This document shows, piece by piece, positions 29,434 to 38,602 of a stretch of 64,000 bases of DNA. The stretch lies in assembly GCA_963708775.1 (NCBI GenBank), contig CAVPTI010000012.1:548144-612143 (forward strand), written 5' to 3'. The notes below the pieces were generated by a model. The model was not told the origin of the DNA, did no database searches, and was given only the letters and a program-made list of their open reading frames with translations. A program made the translations under genes and the position numbers. The stretch is from JAGVSR01 sp963708775. Lineage in GTDB: Bacteria; Pseudomonadota; Alphaproteobacteria; Rhizobiales; Hyphomicrobiaceae. Positions within the stretch are counted from its first letter, which is position 1, and each line of letters begins with the position of its first letter.

Positions 29434-29458
29434 GGAACTCATGAGACTGATCACTGTT
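29434..29458 (+). promoter_or_regulatory. EcfG-like promoter before the proline-rich peptide gene
   Basis: GGAAC at 29434-29438, 16-base spacer, TGTT at 29455-29458, with the ATG at 29467. Same compact arrangement as the reductase promoter, with one -10 mismatch. Confidence 0.45.
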
Positions 29459-29466
29459 GTCAGATC

Positions 29467-29685
29467 ATGGATGTCATCAGAGGTGGATTTTTTGCTATGG
29501 TGTTATGTGCAGCCACGCCGGTTCTTGATGCCGGAGGGATGAATCCTCCTGTGCCTCCAGACAGCCCCGGACCGCATAATCCTAATCCGCCTCCGAATCC
29601 TGTTCCTGGGCCGACCAATCCCGGCTCACCGCCGCATCCCAGTCCGGTTCCCGATCCTATAGCCCGGCCACCGGTTCAGCGCTAA
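29467..29685 (+). CDS. Proline-rich exported peptide
   Basis: 72 residues. A short N-terminal hydrophobic stretch (GGFFAMVLCAATPVLDAGG) that could be a signal, followed by a proline/asparagine-rich tail (PPVPPDSPGPHNPNPPPNP, then PGPTNPGSPPHPSP). Likely a surface or periplasmic extended peptide; function unknown. The compact stress-type promoter directly before the start supports that it is expressed. Low-complexity composition makes homology calls unsafe. Confidence 0.5.
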   Translation: MDVIRGGFFAMVLCAATPVLDAGGMNPPVPPDSPGPHNPNPPPNPVPGPTNPGSPPHPSPVPDPIARPPVQR

Positions 29686-29714
29686 AGTGTCAGCGCTGGG
29701 AATGCAGAGATGAG

Positions 29715-30578
29715 CTAGGACAGGGCGACTGTGGTCAAGCCGACCAATGCCGGATGAGGCAAAACGATTTCGCTGACCTGCACGCGGGCCATCTGGTCCG
29801 ACATCCGACCCTTGTTTTGGAATGCGGCGCTAAAGGAGGACAGGTCTCCCGTTCGGCACCAGGCTGAGGCCACACTCCCGCAGAGATAGACGCCGCCCCA
29901 GGCTCCGGTCGCCAAGACCAAGTTGCCACAGACGGCCCCGAACAGGTCTCCGAATGCTGCCGAGGTTTGGGTCCGACCAAACGGCTCGTCTGTTGCCGCG
30001 CACAGGGCGAGGCCAGAAAGCCTGTCTTCGACAGACACTGTCTCCGATGCATTGGTGTTGATGACGCCGGACGGGTCGATGGCCGCGAACGTCATGTGCC
30101 CTGCTTCGGTGGCGATCGCCTGCCAGCCTGACGTCGTCTGAAGTAAGAGTGCGGCGCCGAAGCCGGTGCCAACATTGACCACAAGGCGCGGTCCGGCTTT
30201 GGGATTTGAAGCCGCAACAACGGGCGTGAGGTCTTCGGCGCTCAGCAAGGGAAGAGCGTAAGCCGTCGCCTCAATGTCATTGAGCAAAGCGACCGGCCTG
30301 CCGCCAAGTCCCGCCATGATGGCCTCGCGGTCAATCGTCGTGTGATGATTTGTAAGTGTCACGCGGCCTCGCTCTACGGGTCCTGCGGCAGCTATCGCGG
30401 CACCTAGCACCTTGTCGCGGTCGTCGAATGCGCTCCAGTAGTCCAGCAACGCATCCTGCAGAGATGAGCAGAGCGCGGTGGGCTGCACAGTCACGTCGAC
30501 GAGCTTTTTCAGACCCTCGCAGCGTGCCATGCGAATGTTGGTGCCGCCGACATCGCAGACAAGCCGCCAACCCGTCAT
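29715..30578 (-). CDS. glk: Glucokinase
   Basis: About 287 residues from the ATG at 30578, which overlaps the upstream gene stop (ATGA). ROK-independent GlkA-type glucokinase: phosphate loop VCDVGGTNIRMARCEG, catalytic-region NDIEATAYALP, adenosine-side NVGTGFGAALLLQ, and a C-terminal GGVYLCGSVAS. It phosphorylates glucose to glucose-6-phosphate in the cytosol. Somewhat shorter than the E. coli enzyme (about 320), and the usual EGGH segment reads EAGHMTF. The ORF extends upstream to 30662 but that part belongs to the overlapping decayed gene. It probably worked with the GH15 enzyme, now lost. Confidence 0.85.
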   Translation of the reverse strand: MTGWRLVCDVGGTNIRMARCEGLKKLVDVTVQPTALCSSLQDALLDYWSAFDDRDKVLGAAIAAAGPVERGRVTLTNHHTTIDREAIMAGLGGRPVALLNDIEATAYALPLLSAEDLTPVVAASNPKAGPRLVVNVGTGFGAALLLQTTSGWQAIATEAGHMTFAAIDPSGVINTNASETVSVEDRLSGLALCAATDEPFGRTQTSAAFGDLFGAVCGNLVLATGAWGGVYLCGSVASAWCRTGDLSSFSAAFQNKGRMSDQMARVQVSEIVLPHPALVGLTTVALS

Positions 30579-31060
30579 ATTTCCACATCCCATGAAGACG
30601 ACAGAAGCCGTGCCGCGTTGATGATACCGACCATCGAGTAAGTTTGCGGGAAGTTGCCCCATGCCTCACCTGTATCGGGCTTGATGTCTTCAGACATCAG
30701 GCCGACATGGTGAGTCCCTGCAAGGGGCCGTATTCTACGTACGAGGGTCTGCGGCCGGTAAGCACGGCCACGGGATTCATAACGAGGAGCGAAATCAATA
30801 ATCTCGACCGCACCACTGCTGCCCTTGAGAACAGTCCGCACGATGGCTGTATTCTCGACATACGTCTGCTCGGTTTCCTGCACGTCCTCCATTTCCACCG
30901 AAAATGCACCATCGATCTGACGGCCATTCGGCGCGCCCATGAGCTGGTGGAAAACCGGATCGCCGTCGAAGCGGGGAAGACAGTACTAAACAATACGCGC
31001 ATTGCGATCAATCAAGGCTGCAATATTGCAGTTGCCTACGAGCGCAAGATCCAAAGTCAT
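30575..31060 (-). pseudogene. Remnant of a GH15 (glucoamylase/trehalase-like) gene
   Basis: A decayed glycoside hydrolase family 15 gene. From ATG 31060: LALVGNCNIAALIDRNARIV then a TAG at 30986-30988 where the family has a conserved Trp, then YCLPRFDGDPVFHQLMGAPN and on to RRIRPLAGTHH. At about 30705-30712 the sequence jumps to the C-terminal end VGLMSEDIKPDTGEAWGNFP, QTYSMVGIINAARLL. About 400-450 residues, including the catalytic (alpha/alpha)6 core, are missing. The stop overlaps the glucokinase start. Two independent lesions make this genuine decay. Confidence 0.85.
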
Positions 31061-31518
31061 CCCCCTCGATCTGTAATGTTCTCTCCAGCAGACCCAAGAG
31101 GCTCGCAGGACATGAAGCGCTTCATCGTGCTCTGCGCGCAGATGGGGAAGAGATCGGAGAAGCGAGGACGAGCAGAGTTCTCAGGTCGAATAGTAGGCAC
31201 CAGACGCGACCCCTGTACGGCAATACTAACTAATCCCCTTTTGGTTCCATCTGCCCGGTCTGCGCGCAGGTGAAGAACGTTACCCTGACGTGCTCAGCTC
31301 AACGGCTGGCGCACTTGATACGGAAGAGGAGGAGGTTAAATAGACGTTCTTGATTGAGGGGCAGACCGAATGGGTTATTCTCGGCCTCAGCGCGCACCTT
31401 TCAAGTGCCAGTAATTTTATTTGCAACTATGAGTGCTGCCGGCATGATGAAGCGCGCAGCTCCTTTTGCGTGAATGTAGCTTCTTGCAGCGTCGAGGCGG
31501 ATGGTCAGGATATGCGGC
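31061..31518. other. Non-coding stretch before the phosphoesterase gene
   Basis: About 460 bases. AT-richer towards 31200-31460. No frame with coding character, no tRNA or rRNA, and no stable terminator were seen. It should contain the promoter of the rightward phosphoesterase gene and, if still active, that of the decayed GH15 gene. Confidence 0.4.
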
Positions 31519-32316
31519 ATGAAATGCCTCCTCACAGCGGATCTACATTATTCGCTGAAACAATATGATTGGCTTATGCGCGTCGCCGCCGACTTCGATC
31601 TTGTCGTACTTGCAGGTGATCACCTCGACATGTTTTCAACCGTCGATAGCCGCGCACAGATCCTCGTTGTGTCCAAGTATCTTGAACGGCTTGCCTCGAC
31701 GACACAGCTTCTCGTTTCGTCCGGCAACCATGACCTCGACAGCCAAGATAGCGAGGGCGAGCGACGCTCGGCGTGGATTCGGAAGCTGCGCGCCGGCATT
31801 CCTACGGACGGTGACGGCCTTCATGTTGGGGATGTTCTCTTTAGTATCTGCCCTTGGTGGGATGGGCCACGCGCGAAAGCACGCTTGGCAGAACAGTTCG
31901 CGCGGGACGCGCATCGGGTGCGGGGCAAATGGATTTGGATTTATCACGCCCCCCCAGAGGGGGCGCTGACGGCTCAGGAGTTGTCTGGCTCTCTGGGTGA
32001 CGCCGAACTCACGGCTTGGGTGCTACAGTACAAACCGGATTTCGTCTTTTGTGGTCATGCGCACAACGCGCCGTTTTCATCCCGAGGATCTTGGATCGAC
32101 AAGATCGTCGATACCTGGGTGTTCAACGCAGGACACCAGATCGGCGATGTACCGGCCCACATCATCATCGATACGGAGGCTCAGTCGGCAATGTGGTCGT
32201 CCTTGGCTGGAGCGCAGCTGGCAGACCTGACTGCTGATCGTGCCGAGGCCGTAACCAGGTTGACTGAGCCGCCACCTTGGCTAAATGGCCGGGAGAGCAA
32301 TGGCCTGAAAACATAA
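31519..32316 (+). CDS. Metallophosphoesterase
   Basis: About 265 residues, start MKCLLTADLH at 31519 with AGGA upstream; an alternative Met is at 31501. Calcineurin-like motifs: DLHYS, VVLAGDHLDMF, SSGNHDLDSQ, WIYHAPPEG and FCGHAHNAPF, enough for a binuclear metal site. Broadly similar to phosphodiesterases of the YfcE/Icc superfamily, but the substrate is unknown. A short C-terminal extension (residues 235-265) is unique. It converges on the cyclic-nucleotide-binding gene with a 2-base gap. Confidence 0.8.
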   Translation: MKCLLTADLHYSLKQYDWLMRVAADFDLVVLAGDHLDMFSTVDSRAQILVVSKYLERLASTTQLLVSSGNHDLDSQDSEGERRSAWIRKLRAGIPTDGDGLHVGDVLFSICPWWDGPRAKARLAEQFARDAHRVRGKWIWIYHAPPEGALTAQELSGSLGDAELTAWVLQYKPDFVFCGHAHNAPFSSRGSWIDKIVDTWVFNAGHQIGDVPAHIIIDTEAQSAMWSSLAGAQLADLTADRAEAVTRLTEPPPWLNGRESNGLKT

Positions 32317-32318
32317 GT

Positions 32319-32825
32319 TCAAGGTCTGCGCGACACCCCAGGCTCACGATCGGAGCCCAACCTCGTGTCGGTTGCCTGCTGGTGCTGCGTCATGCAGTCA
32401 ATGATGGCGTCTACCATAACGAAATGATCCTCGCCCTTGTCTGCAAACTGCTGCTTCAGATCACCGAGATAAGTGGTCAGCATGTGGAGGCGTGCCGCCA
32501 GCACACATGCGACCTGGTAGATTACCTCAGGTGTTGAACGCAAGAAGGCGTCGCCGCTTTCAATAACGCGGACCCGGGTCGGAGCTTGCGCCACGACGCT
32601 AGCCATGTGGGGTTTATCGAGCAGTAACGACAGTTCGCCAAAGATCGCGCCGGGCAAATCCACGGCCGCGACGTCTATTCCATCGCGCCTAATAGCAACA
32701 GTGCCTTCGATCAGGACGAAAAGACGGCCAGATTTTTCTCCTTGCACCAACAGCAGAGCACCTGCTTCGAATGTTTGCTCGGGGTAGCCGCTGCACAAAT
32801 CGCAAAGATTCGTCACTGAATTCAT
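32319..32825 (-). CDS. Cyclic-nucleotide-binding domain protein without DNA-binding domain
   Basis: 168 residues. One cNMP-binding fold: FEAGALLLVQGEKSGRLFVL, then FGELSLLLDKPHMASVVA with the phosphate cassette GELS, and RVRVIESGDAFL. After the C-helix there is a Gln/Asp-rich tail but no winged helix. Probably a signalling adaptor, or a regulatory subunit of a neighbouring enzyme; a cAMP-type messenger would fit the cyclase gene a few kb away. The N-terminal CDLC pair is a curious feature, not a clear metal site. Confidence 0.8.
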   Translation of the reverse strand: MNSVTNLCDLCSGYPEQTFEAGALLLVQGEKSGRLFVLIEGTVAIRRDGIDVAAVDLPGAIFGELSLLLDKPHMASVVAQAPTRVRVIESGDAFLRSTPEVIYQVACVLAARLHMLTTYLGDLKQQFADKGEDHFVMVDAIIDCMTQHQQATDTRLGSDREPGVSRRP

Positions 32826-32977
32826 CCAATTTGAGCCTTCGCAATCCTATCACGTCGCTATGGATTGGCGAAGGCCCAGTAACTTCAGGTCCCGCTTTCT
32901 GTTATATCCAGCACCTAGTCGAGCATTTTGAATAATTCCGCCCTTTTCTCCAGCACGATGGATGGCGGAGGTTGGAC

Positions 32978-33157
32978 TCAGCTGATTGGCTGTCGCATGG
33001 GATGGGATGTGGTCTCTCGTGTCGTGGTGGTGGCTAGTGCTAAACCGACCGCTGTCTTGGGCGCTTCGCGGGTTTCGCAATTCACTTCTTGACCAGAGAG
33101 CCGCATCGGCTGGCAAACTTTGCGGCCTTTTTTCCAGCTCGAAAAAATCTTCTGCAT
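32978..33157 (-). CDS. Possible small basic protein
   Basis: 59 residues from ATG 33157 (MQKIFSSWKKGRK start, AGAAGG ribosome-binding site 10 bases before). Composition is basic N-terminus, Thr-rich C-terminus. No homologue recognised, and the ORF lies in a 500-base gap, so it may be chance. The remaining bases 32826-32977 and 33158-33323 show nothing else. Confidence 0.3.
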   Translation of the reverse strand: MQKIFSSWKKGRKVCQPMRLSGQEVNCETREAPKTAVGLALATTTTRETTSHPMRQPIS

Positions 33158-33323
33158 GGTGGAGTGCCCTTCTAATGCTCGCGTCTGGTTGTGAGTTAAC
33201 GCGATCGGATTGGGACTGACTGTTCCGGATGGAACATCATCCCGCCGGAGGGCCGGCAGAGGAATTCCTGCACATGACGCGCTCTGATCGTCGGCTCGTT
33301 TCGCGTGGGGCCACCAGGTTCTG

Positions 33324-33719
33324 CTAGGGCTGGACCATGCCAGTAAAGAGGTAGGCCGTGATGGCCAGGTAGGTCGCGTTATGGAGGAGCTGGTCCGCGC
33401 CCAACGCCCACCAGAAGGGCGTGTGGTGGGGCGTCCATCCGTATCGGCCAACAGCGCGCTCTTTCAGGTAATCGATGTGGTAGTGAACAAAAAATTCCAG
33501 TGACGTGATCGCCAGGATCACAGCACGCTCAGCTGGAAGGATGAAGTAAACGGGCAATGTCAGCACAGCGTGTATGAGAGCGTGTAGAATCCGCCCCGGA
33601 TGGCCGTAGTTCATCTTGTTGGAGACTTGATAGCTCGTCTGCAATGTAAAATCCGCGATCGCGTGCTTGAGCAATAGGTAGCCTATCGCGAGAAAAATCA
33701 GATCTGCACTCGCTGCCAT
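33324..33719 (-). CDS. DUF3307 family membrane protein
   Basis: 131 residues with about four membrane helices (FLAIGYLLLKHAIADF, VLTLPVYFILPAER, ILAITSLEFFVHYHID, LAITAYLFTGM). Histidine/aspartate-containing motifs HALIHAV and HYHIDYLK are typical of DUF3307. Role unknown; members often sit near SatD-like or phage-related genes, which is not the case here. It starts 28 bases after the true end of the cyclase gene on the same strand, so the two are probably co-transcribed. Confidence 0.7.
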   Translation of the reverse strand: MAASADLIFLAIGYLLLKHAIADFTLQTSYQVSNKMNYGHPGRILHALIHAVLTLPVYFILPAERAVILAITSLEFFVHYHIDYLKERAVGRYGWTPHHTPFWWALGADQLLHNATYLAITAYLFTGMVQP

Positions 33720-33746
33720 TCTCCGCCCCCTGGTTGCCCGATCTCG

Positions 33747-35952
33747 TTATTTGAATTCCGCCACCGCTCGTCCGTCCCACAGAGTCGGGGGGAGGCTGCC
33801 GATGATAGCCTTGGATGCGCTCGTCATAGATGTCCCACAGGCGCGCGAACTTCGGATCCGCTACTTGCCGCAGCGCCGCGATTCTGCGCTCAGCCAAATC
33901 GAACTGCCGCGACCGGAAGGATTCGAGCATGGCACGCTGGCGAAGTGCCAATTCCTGACATTCGGGACGATCGCGATAACTTTCGTCTCCCAGCAAGGCA
34001 AAGATCTGCACAGGGTGCTCGTAGCCCTTGACGCTGATCAGATCGACCTCAATCAAAGCAAAGTCCGGCGCTGCCGCGGCGGTCGCTTGTCCGACGAGGA
34101 TGGGCAGCCCGTAGTACTTGGTCAGACCTTCGAAGCGCGAAGCCAGATTGACGTCGTTGCCGATCGCCGAGTAGTCGAAGCGCTGTGTCGAGCCGAAATT
34201 GCCGACACAGCATACGCCGGTGTTGAGACCGATACCGATGGCGATTGGTTTGGCACTCATCGATTGCCGGCGAGCGTTGATCACTTCCAGATCGGATAGC
34301 ATGGTGAGCGCTGCCCGGCAGGCATTCGCGGCATGATCAGGGTCGGCGAGCGGTGCATTCCAGAACGCCATGACGGCATCGCCGATGAACTTGTCGATCG
34401 TTCCATTGTTGCGGAGAATTGTATCCGAGAAGGGTGTGAACAGGTCGATCACGAAGCGCGTCAGATGCTGTGCATCCATGCCCTCGGAATGCTCGGCGAA
34501 GCCACGGACATCAGCAAAGAGAAGAGTTAAAGTCCGGTCTTCGCCACCCAGTTCCAGCGATGCGGGGTCGGCCGCGAGCTTCTCTACCTGCGCCGGTGAC
34601 ATGTAACGCCCAAATGCATGCCGGATTTGATTGCGCTCGCGCTCGACGATAAAGCGAAGGAAGATCGTGCCTGATGCGTAAACTGCCGCTAATGACGCGA
34701 CCGGCAGCACCGGATCAATGAGCCAGCCCCAACCCACGTAGGCGAGCCAGGCGGCGGAGACAACGGTGACGAGCGCGCCAAGCCCAAACGCAAACCCGTA
34801 GGCGGCGCCCGACCGAAAGGTGGCCCACGCCAGCACAGCGCCCATGAAAAGGGACGCGAGGATCTCGGCACCGGCCGCAAAATCCGGCCGAACGAGATAA
34901 TCGCCAGTCAGCATCTGCTCGATGGCCTGCGCATGAGCTTCAACGCCGGGAACGGCAGGATCGAGAGGAGTGGCGCGGATGTCGAGCAACCCGGCCGCGC
35001 TTGTTCCGATCAGAATAATACGACCCTTCACCTCTTCAGGAACGGTCGTTCCATCGAGGATCGACTTCGCGGATATGAAACGCCGTGGATCCGATTTGGT
35101 GAAGCGCAGCCACATCTGACCTTGGGCATCGGTTGGCACCGTCGCATTGCCGATGAAGACCTTTGCCACGCCCGTGCGCTTGCCGAATGACCCCTCGCCT
35201 TCCGCTCCCGATGAGACGATCAAATAGTTGGCGACACCTTGGGCGAGCCGGAGACCCTCTGCCGCGATCGAAGGATAGATCGTGTTGTCGACCTGAATCA
35301 GGAGCGGCAGCTTGCGGATGATCTGGTCCTGGTCAGCGATCCAGTTGATGAACCCGGAACCATTCAGCTTCCGAGTGAGGAGCGGCAGGTTGATCACAGC
35401 GCCTGGAAAGGCAGGAACGAAAAGACGCGGATCATCGCCTTTGTGCTCGATTTCAGCAACGAGCGGCGGCAGTGGGCCTTTTTGGGCCGCAGGGCTGCCG
35501 ACGAATCCCATCACGACGCCGGACCGGCTGATGACCTCGGCGAACCGCTCATCCGTGGAGGGGAGCCGCGCCAACGCATCGACCGCCAGATCACTTCCGG
35601 GCTGGCCCGCAAGGCGCTTGGATATTTCGGCGGGCGACAGCCGATCCGGTTCCGGGAAGACCATATCGAAGACGATGGCAACAGCGCCGAGCGTCTCCAG
35701 ACGCTCGATCAACTGCGCCAGATCCGTCCGCGGCCAGGGCCATTGCCCGTGCACGGCCAAAGAGGCTTCGTCAATGTCCACGATGCGAACTGGCAGCGCG
35801 GGGTCATAAGTTCGCGGGAAAAACTGCTGGTAGGCGTCGAATGCAATGGCCCTGACGCGCTGCAAGACGGGAGGGTTTGCATAGTGAAGGGCAGCAATTG
35901 CGAAAAGGACTATGGCCACCAGCAGGCTATAGGCGATCTGGGCCTGTCGCAT
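33747..35952 (-). CDS. CHASE2-domain adenylate/guanylate cyclase
   Basis: About 735 residues. N-terminal helix, then an extracytoplasmic CHASE2 sensor (VRIVDIDEASLAVHGQWPWP, FDMVFPEPDR, GRIILIGTSAAGLLDIRATP), three membrane helices (about 360-440), and a class III cyclase domain with metal site LLFADVRGFAEHSEG, DKFIGDAVMAFWNAP and GIGLNTGVCCVGNFG. Makes cAMP or cGMP from ATP/GTP. The frame breaks near 33785: one frame runs on over DUF3307, the other gives the natural ending WDGRAVAEFK and a TAA at 33747-33749. Downstream partner of the FecR and outer-membrane genes. Confidence 0.9.
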
Positions 35953-35978
35953 TGCACTATCCGAGCCCAGTTCGGAGC

Positions 35979-36827
35979 CTAGTCCGGCCCGCCACCAAAA
36001 AGATTCCGACAGTCGTGCGGCTGATTTGAGCGAGGTTTGCCCTTGCAGACTTTGCTGACGATCTCGTTCTCGTAAGGGCCTCCTCCCCCTCCGCCGTATT
36101 CGCCCCCTCCGCCGTATTCACCCCCTTCGCCGTATTCTCCCCCTTCGCCGTATTCTCCCCCTTCGCCGTTTCCTCCCCCTTCGTCGATTCCTCCCCCTGG
36201 AGGGGCAGGCGGGGCGGCGGACTGGCCGTTCACAATCTCGTTTAGATCCCTGAAGCGGACAAGCGGGTCACCGCCCGTGTTCGTGGTTTCGAATAGATAC
36301 TGGTTGACGAGGTCGACGGAGGGCCAGCGAAGCAGCATCGCGTTCATCATGGCTGTGGGAATGCCGGCGGGTGGTGAGATTCGACCATCCGGATAGACGA
36401 CGACAAATGTTCCAGGCGCCGTCACCTGCTGGCACCCAGTTGATGTGCAGACTTCGAACGCGCCTTCCATGAGCGCAAACACCTCGTAGCCGTTTACATC
36501 AACAAATCCCTCGATGACGGTTCCGCGCACGCCGACGGTCGATAGCGGCGTTTTGACGGTGTGTGAGCCGGCGGTGTCACCCGTGATGTAGCGAAACGCG
36601 CCTTTGGAAACATCGATGACGACATTCGCAGTGCCGTTGGCGTCATATTGCGCCCGCTTCACGGTGATGGTCGAATCTGCGCCAGCGGTAATGCTGGTCT
36701 TGTCGCGAAACAGAATCTGTTTGCCGTTCGACCCCGTGGAAACAGTTTGGCCGGGTGTGGCGACGACAGTCTGAGCCTGAGCGCCGCTGGTCACCGCACA
36801 GAAAAGAGCGAGGAGCAATGCTGTCAA
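35979..36827 (-). CDS. FecR-domain exported protein with GGEYGE repeats
   Basis: 282 residues. Signal peptide (LLLALFCAVTSGAQAQT), FecR domain with VKTPLSTVGVRGTVIEGFV (residues about 95-115), a lone cysteine pair in CTSTGCQQ, and a linker of hexapeptide repeats GGEYGE/GGEYGG, then a terminal segment with two more cysteines. FecR-like domains bind or sense cell envelope ligands. Located between the outer-membrane protein gene and the CHASE2 cyclase, all on the minus strand with short gaps (30 and 26 bases). Likely an accessory sensor of the trio. Confidence 0.8.
   Translation of the reverse strand: MTALLLALFCAVTSGAQAQTVVATPGQTVSTGSNGKQILFRDKTSITAGADSTITVKRAQYDANGTANVVIDVSKGAFRYITGDTAGSHTVKTPLSTVGVRGTVIEGFVDVNGYEVFALMEGAFEVCTSTGCQQVTAPGTFVVVYPDGRISPPAGIPTAMMNAMLLRWPSVDLVNQYLFETTNTGGDPLVRFRDLNEIVNGQSAAPPAPPGGGIDEGGGNGEGGEYGEGGEYGEGGEYGGGGEYGGGGGGPYENEIVSKVCKGKPRSNQPHDCRNLFGGGPD
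36084..36191 (-). repeat. Six tandem 18-base units coding for GGEYGE-type hexapeptides
   Basis: On the plus strand the unit reads about CCCCCTTCGCCGTATTCT, with single-base variation between copies, the last two more diverged. In the protein this gives GG(E/G)(N/E)GE-like, then GGEYGE and GGEYGG units. Copy number is a likely site of length variation by slippage, in frame because the unit is 18 bases. Confidence 0.8.
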
Positions 36828-36857
36828 GAAGCCTGGGCGACTGTCCGGCCATGATCA

Positions 36858-38090
36858 TCAAAACCTCCCGATCACGCGCACGCCGGCGACGTGGTTCTGG
36901 AAGTCCCGGCTGTCGTCATTGGAGAAGTTGTCTTCGAAACGGTAGTCTGCCCGGAAGTCGATGTTGGGTGCAATGAGATTGGGGAAGATCAGGTGCGCGG
37001 TCGGCTCGACGAATAAATCGCGACGCTTTTCGTCGGTGGCAATCTGAACGCCGCCCTGAAGCCAGAACGAATCCATGGTGAAGGTATCGAAGTTGCGATC
37101 ATAGACCGAGATGCCGAAGCCCAAATAGACCCGGCGATTATCGATCGGAAACAGGTAGGAGACCCGGCCACCCCACTCTGTGTAATCGAACGGCGACAGA
37201 TCGCGCGTGACGAGAGTGAGCGGGCCTAGAACGGTCGGAATTTGCTCCTGACCAGCCTGATCGTTGTCGGGATTGCTCAGGCGAAAACTCGGCTGCATGT
37301 AAAGGTAGTCGCCTTTGATCAGCGACGGGCTGATCACAAAGCGGCCGAGAATTTCGAAGACGCCGGCGTCGGGATAATCCAGAGAATTGTCACCGCCCTC
37401 ACGCCACCCGTAGCGAGCGGTCACGGACTGAGTCAGCCCGCGATAAACGCCGCCAACCGTTATTGCGGCAGAGGCTTCGGTGTACATCTGCATGCCGTCC
37501 AGCCATGCCACGGCCATGCCTGGTGCCACGTGCAGCCAGACATCTTGCGACAGTCTCATCACGGGGCCGGATGCGGCACTGACGCGGCCGGTGGAGAGTT
37601 CGTTGATCTCGAAATTCCATTGACCCGCCGCATACGCAATTGAGCGCATCCGCACGCCAGCGATGGTCCGTTCATCCTCTACGGTCGCCGCACCATCCAC
37701 GATGCCATCCGACTCTTTATCGGGCGACGAGTTGACAACCTCCCGGGGGTTGGAGGCGTAGTTCAGGCCCATCTGGACCGTAACGGCGGTGGCCGCCGGC
37801 AAAAGTTTGCGCCGGACACGCTCATATTCGGCAAACAGTTCTGGGTTGTCGGGATCAGCGGCGAGCGCCCGTTCCAGGGCCGCAAGTGCGTGGCGCAGAT
37901 CACCTCTTGCTTCGGCAGAGAGCGCAAATTGGCGATTGAGCGCCGGGTCATCGGGGTTGGCGAGCAACCGCTGGAACTCAGCATCCGAAGAGGCTAACGC
38001 CTGAGATGCCCACGCGAACATGCTGAGGGCGAGTGTCCCCCTGCAAAATCGTATGACCGCTCCCAAACGCAGCACGAACTCATTCCCCAC
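36858..38090 (-). CDS. Outer-membrane protein with TPR-like start and beta-barrel
   Basis: 410 residues. Signal peptide about residues 15-34 (ending ASQALASSDA), a short helical repeat region with ALERALAADPDNPELF (TPR-like), then a strand-rich barrel (about 100-410) ending in aromatic Phe (VIGRF). The middle contains FYDYTEWGG-like strands and NRRVYLGFGISVYD. Resembles surface lipoprotein/assembly-factor-type barrels with TPR, but no family is certain. First gene of the operon with FecR and the cyclase. No nearby ligand gene gives the function. Confidence 0.7.
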   Translation of the reverse strand: MGNEFVLRLGAVIRFCRGTLALSMFAWASQALASSDAEFQRLLANPDDPALNRQFALSAEARGDLRHALAALERALAADPDNPELFAEYERVRRKLLPAATAVTVQMGLNYASNPREVVNSSPDKESDGIVDGAATVEDERTIAGVRMRSIAYAAGQWNFEINELSTGRVSAASGPVMRLSQDVWLHVAPGMAVAWLDGMQMYTEASAAITVGGVYRGLTQSVTARYGWREGGDNSLDYPDAGVFEILGRFVISPSLIKGDYLYMQPSFRLSNPDNDQAGQEQIPTVLGPLTLVTRDLSPFDYTEWGGRVSYLFPIDNRRVYLGFGISVYDRNFDTFTMDSFWLQGGVQIATDEKRRDLFVEPTAHLIFPNLIAPNIDFRADYRFEDNFSNDDSRDFQNHVAGVRVIGRF

Positions 38091-38602
38091 ACCGGGTCTA
38101 CCCGCTGACGCGTGCAGGGAGTTATCCAGATGCCTGCGTAAATGATCAAAGACGTTTTATGGTGAATAAGCCAAGCTTGTGGACGTGTGCCCGAGTTAAC
38201 ACAGCTGCATCAGCAGCGTGCATTCTGCCCAATAAATTAGCCTTCAGCGTAAGGCCTTGCAAAGCCGATGTAATCGTCTAGCGCCTCTTCGAATTAGGAG
38301 ACATTTAGATACCGTAACTGCTGCGACGGGTGTTCGCGTTCGACTAGCCATCCTTGATTGACAAATCCTGCGAACAGGATGGCGACCACTCTGGCTGCGA
38401 TAAGCGAATGGAAGCTTGGCACGTTCAAAGGATCTGGGTCAGATGCCAGGCCGCGCAGCAGTGATCGGCCCTGACCTGCACCGCAACTTTCTTCTTCAGT
38501 CCATCCCTCATTGCCTCACCCAACCATTTATCGATAGTGGAGCGCGATGCGTCAGGGGCGCTGCATCGATCGGCAACGCTACGAAGGGCTCGGGGACAGT
38601 CA
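38091..38602. other. Divergent intergenic region
   Basis: About 510 bases between divergent genes. AT-richer from 38110 to 38350. Expected to hold the promoter for the outer-membrane/FecR/cyclase operon leftward and the isomerase gene rightward. No coding frame, tRNA, or clear sigma motif was found. Two short ORFs here lack ribosome-binding sites and were not kept. Confidence 0.4.

Noticed and set aside
33180..33240. GTTCC with AACG upstream (stress-type candidate)
   Set aside because: Spacer of about 20 bases is too long, and the downstream ORF is doubtful.
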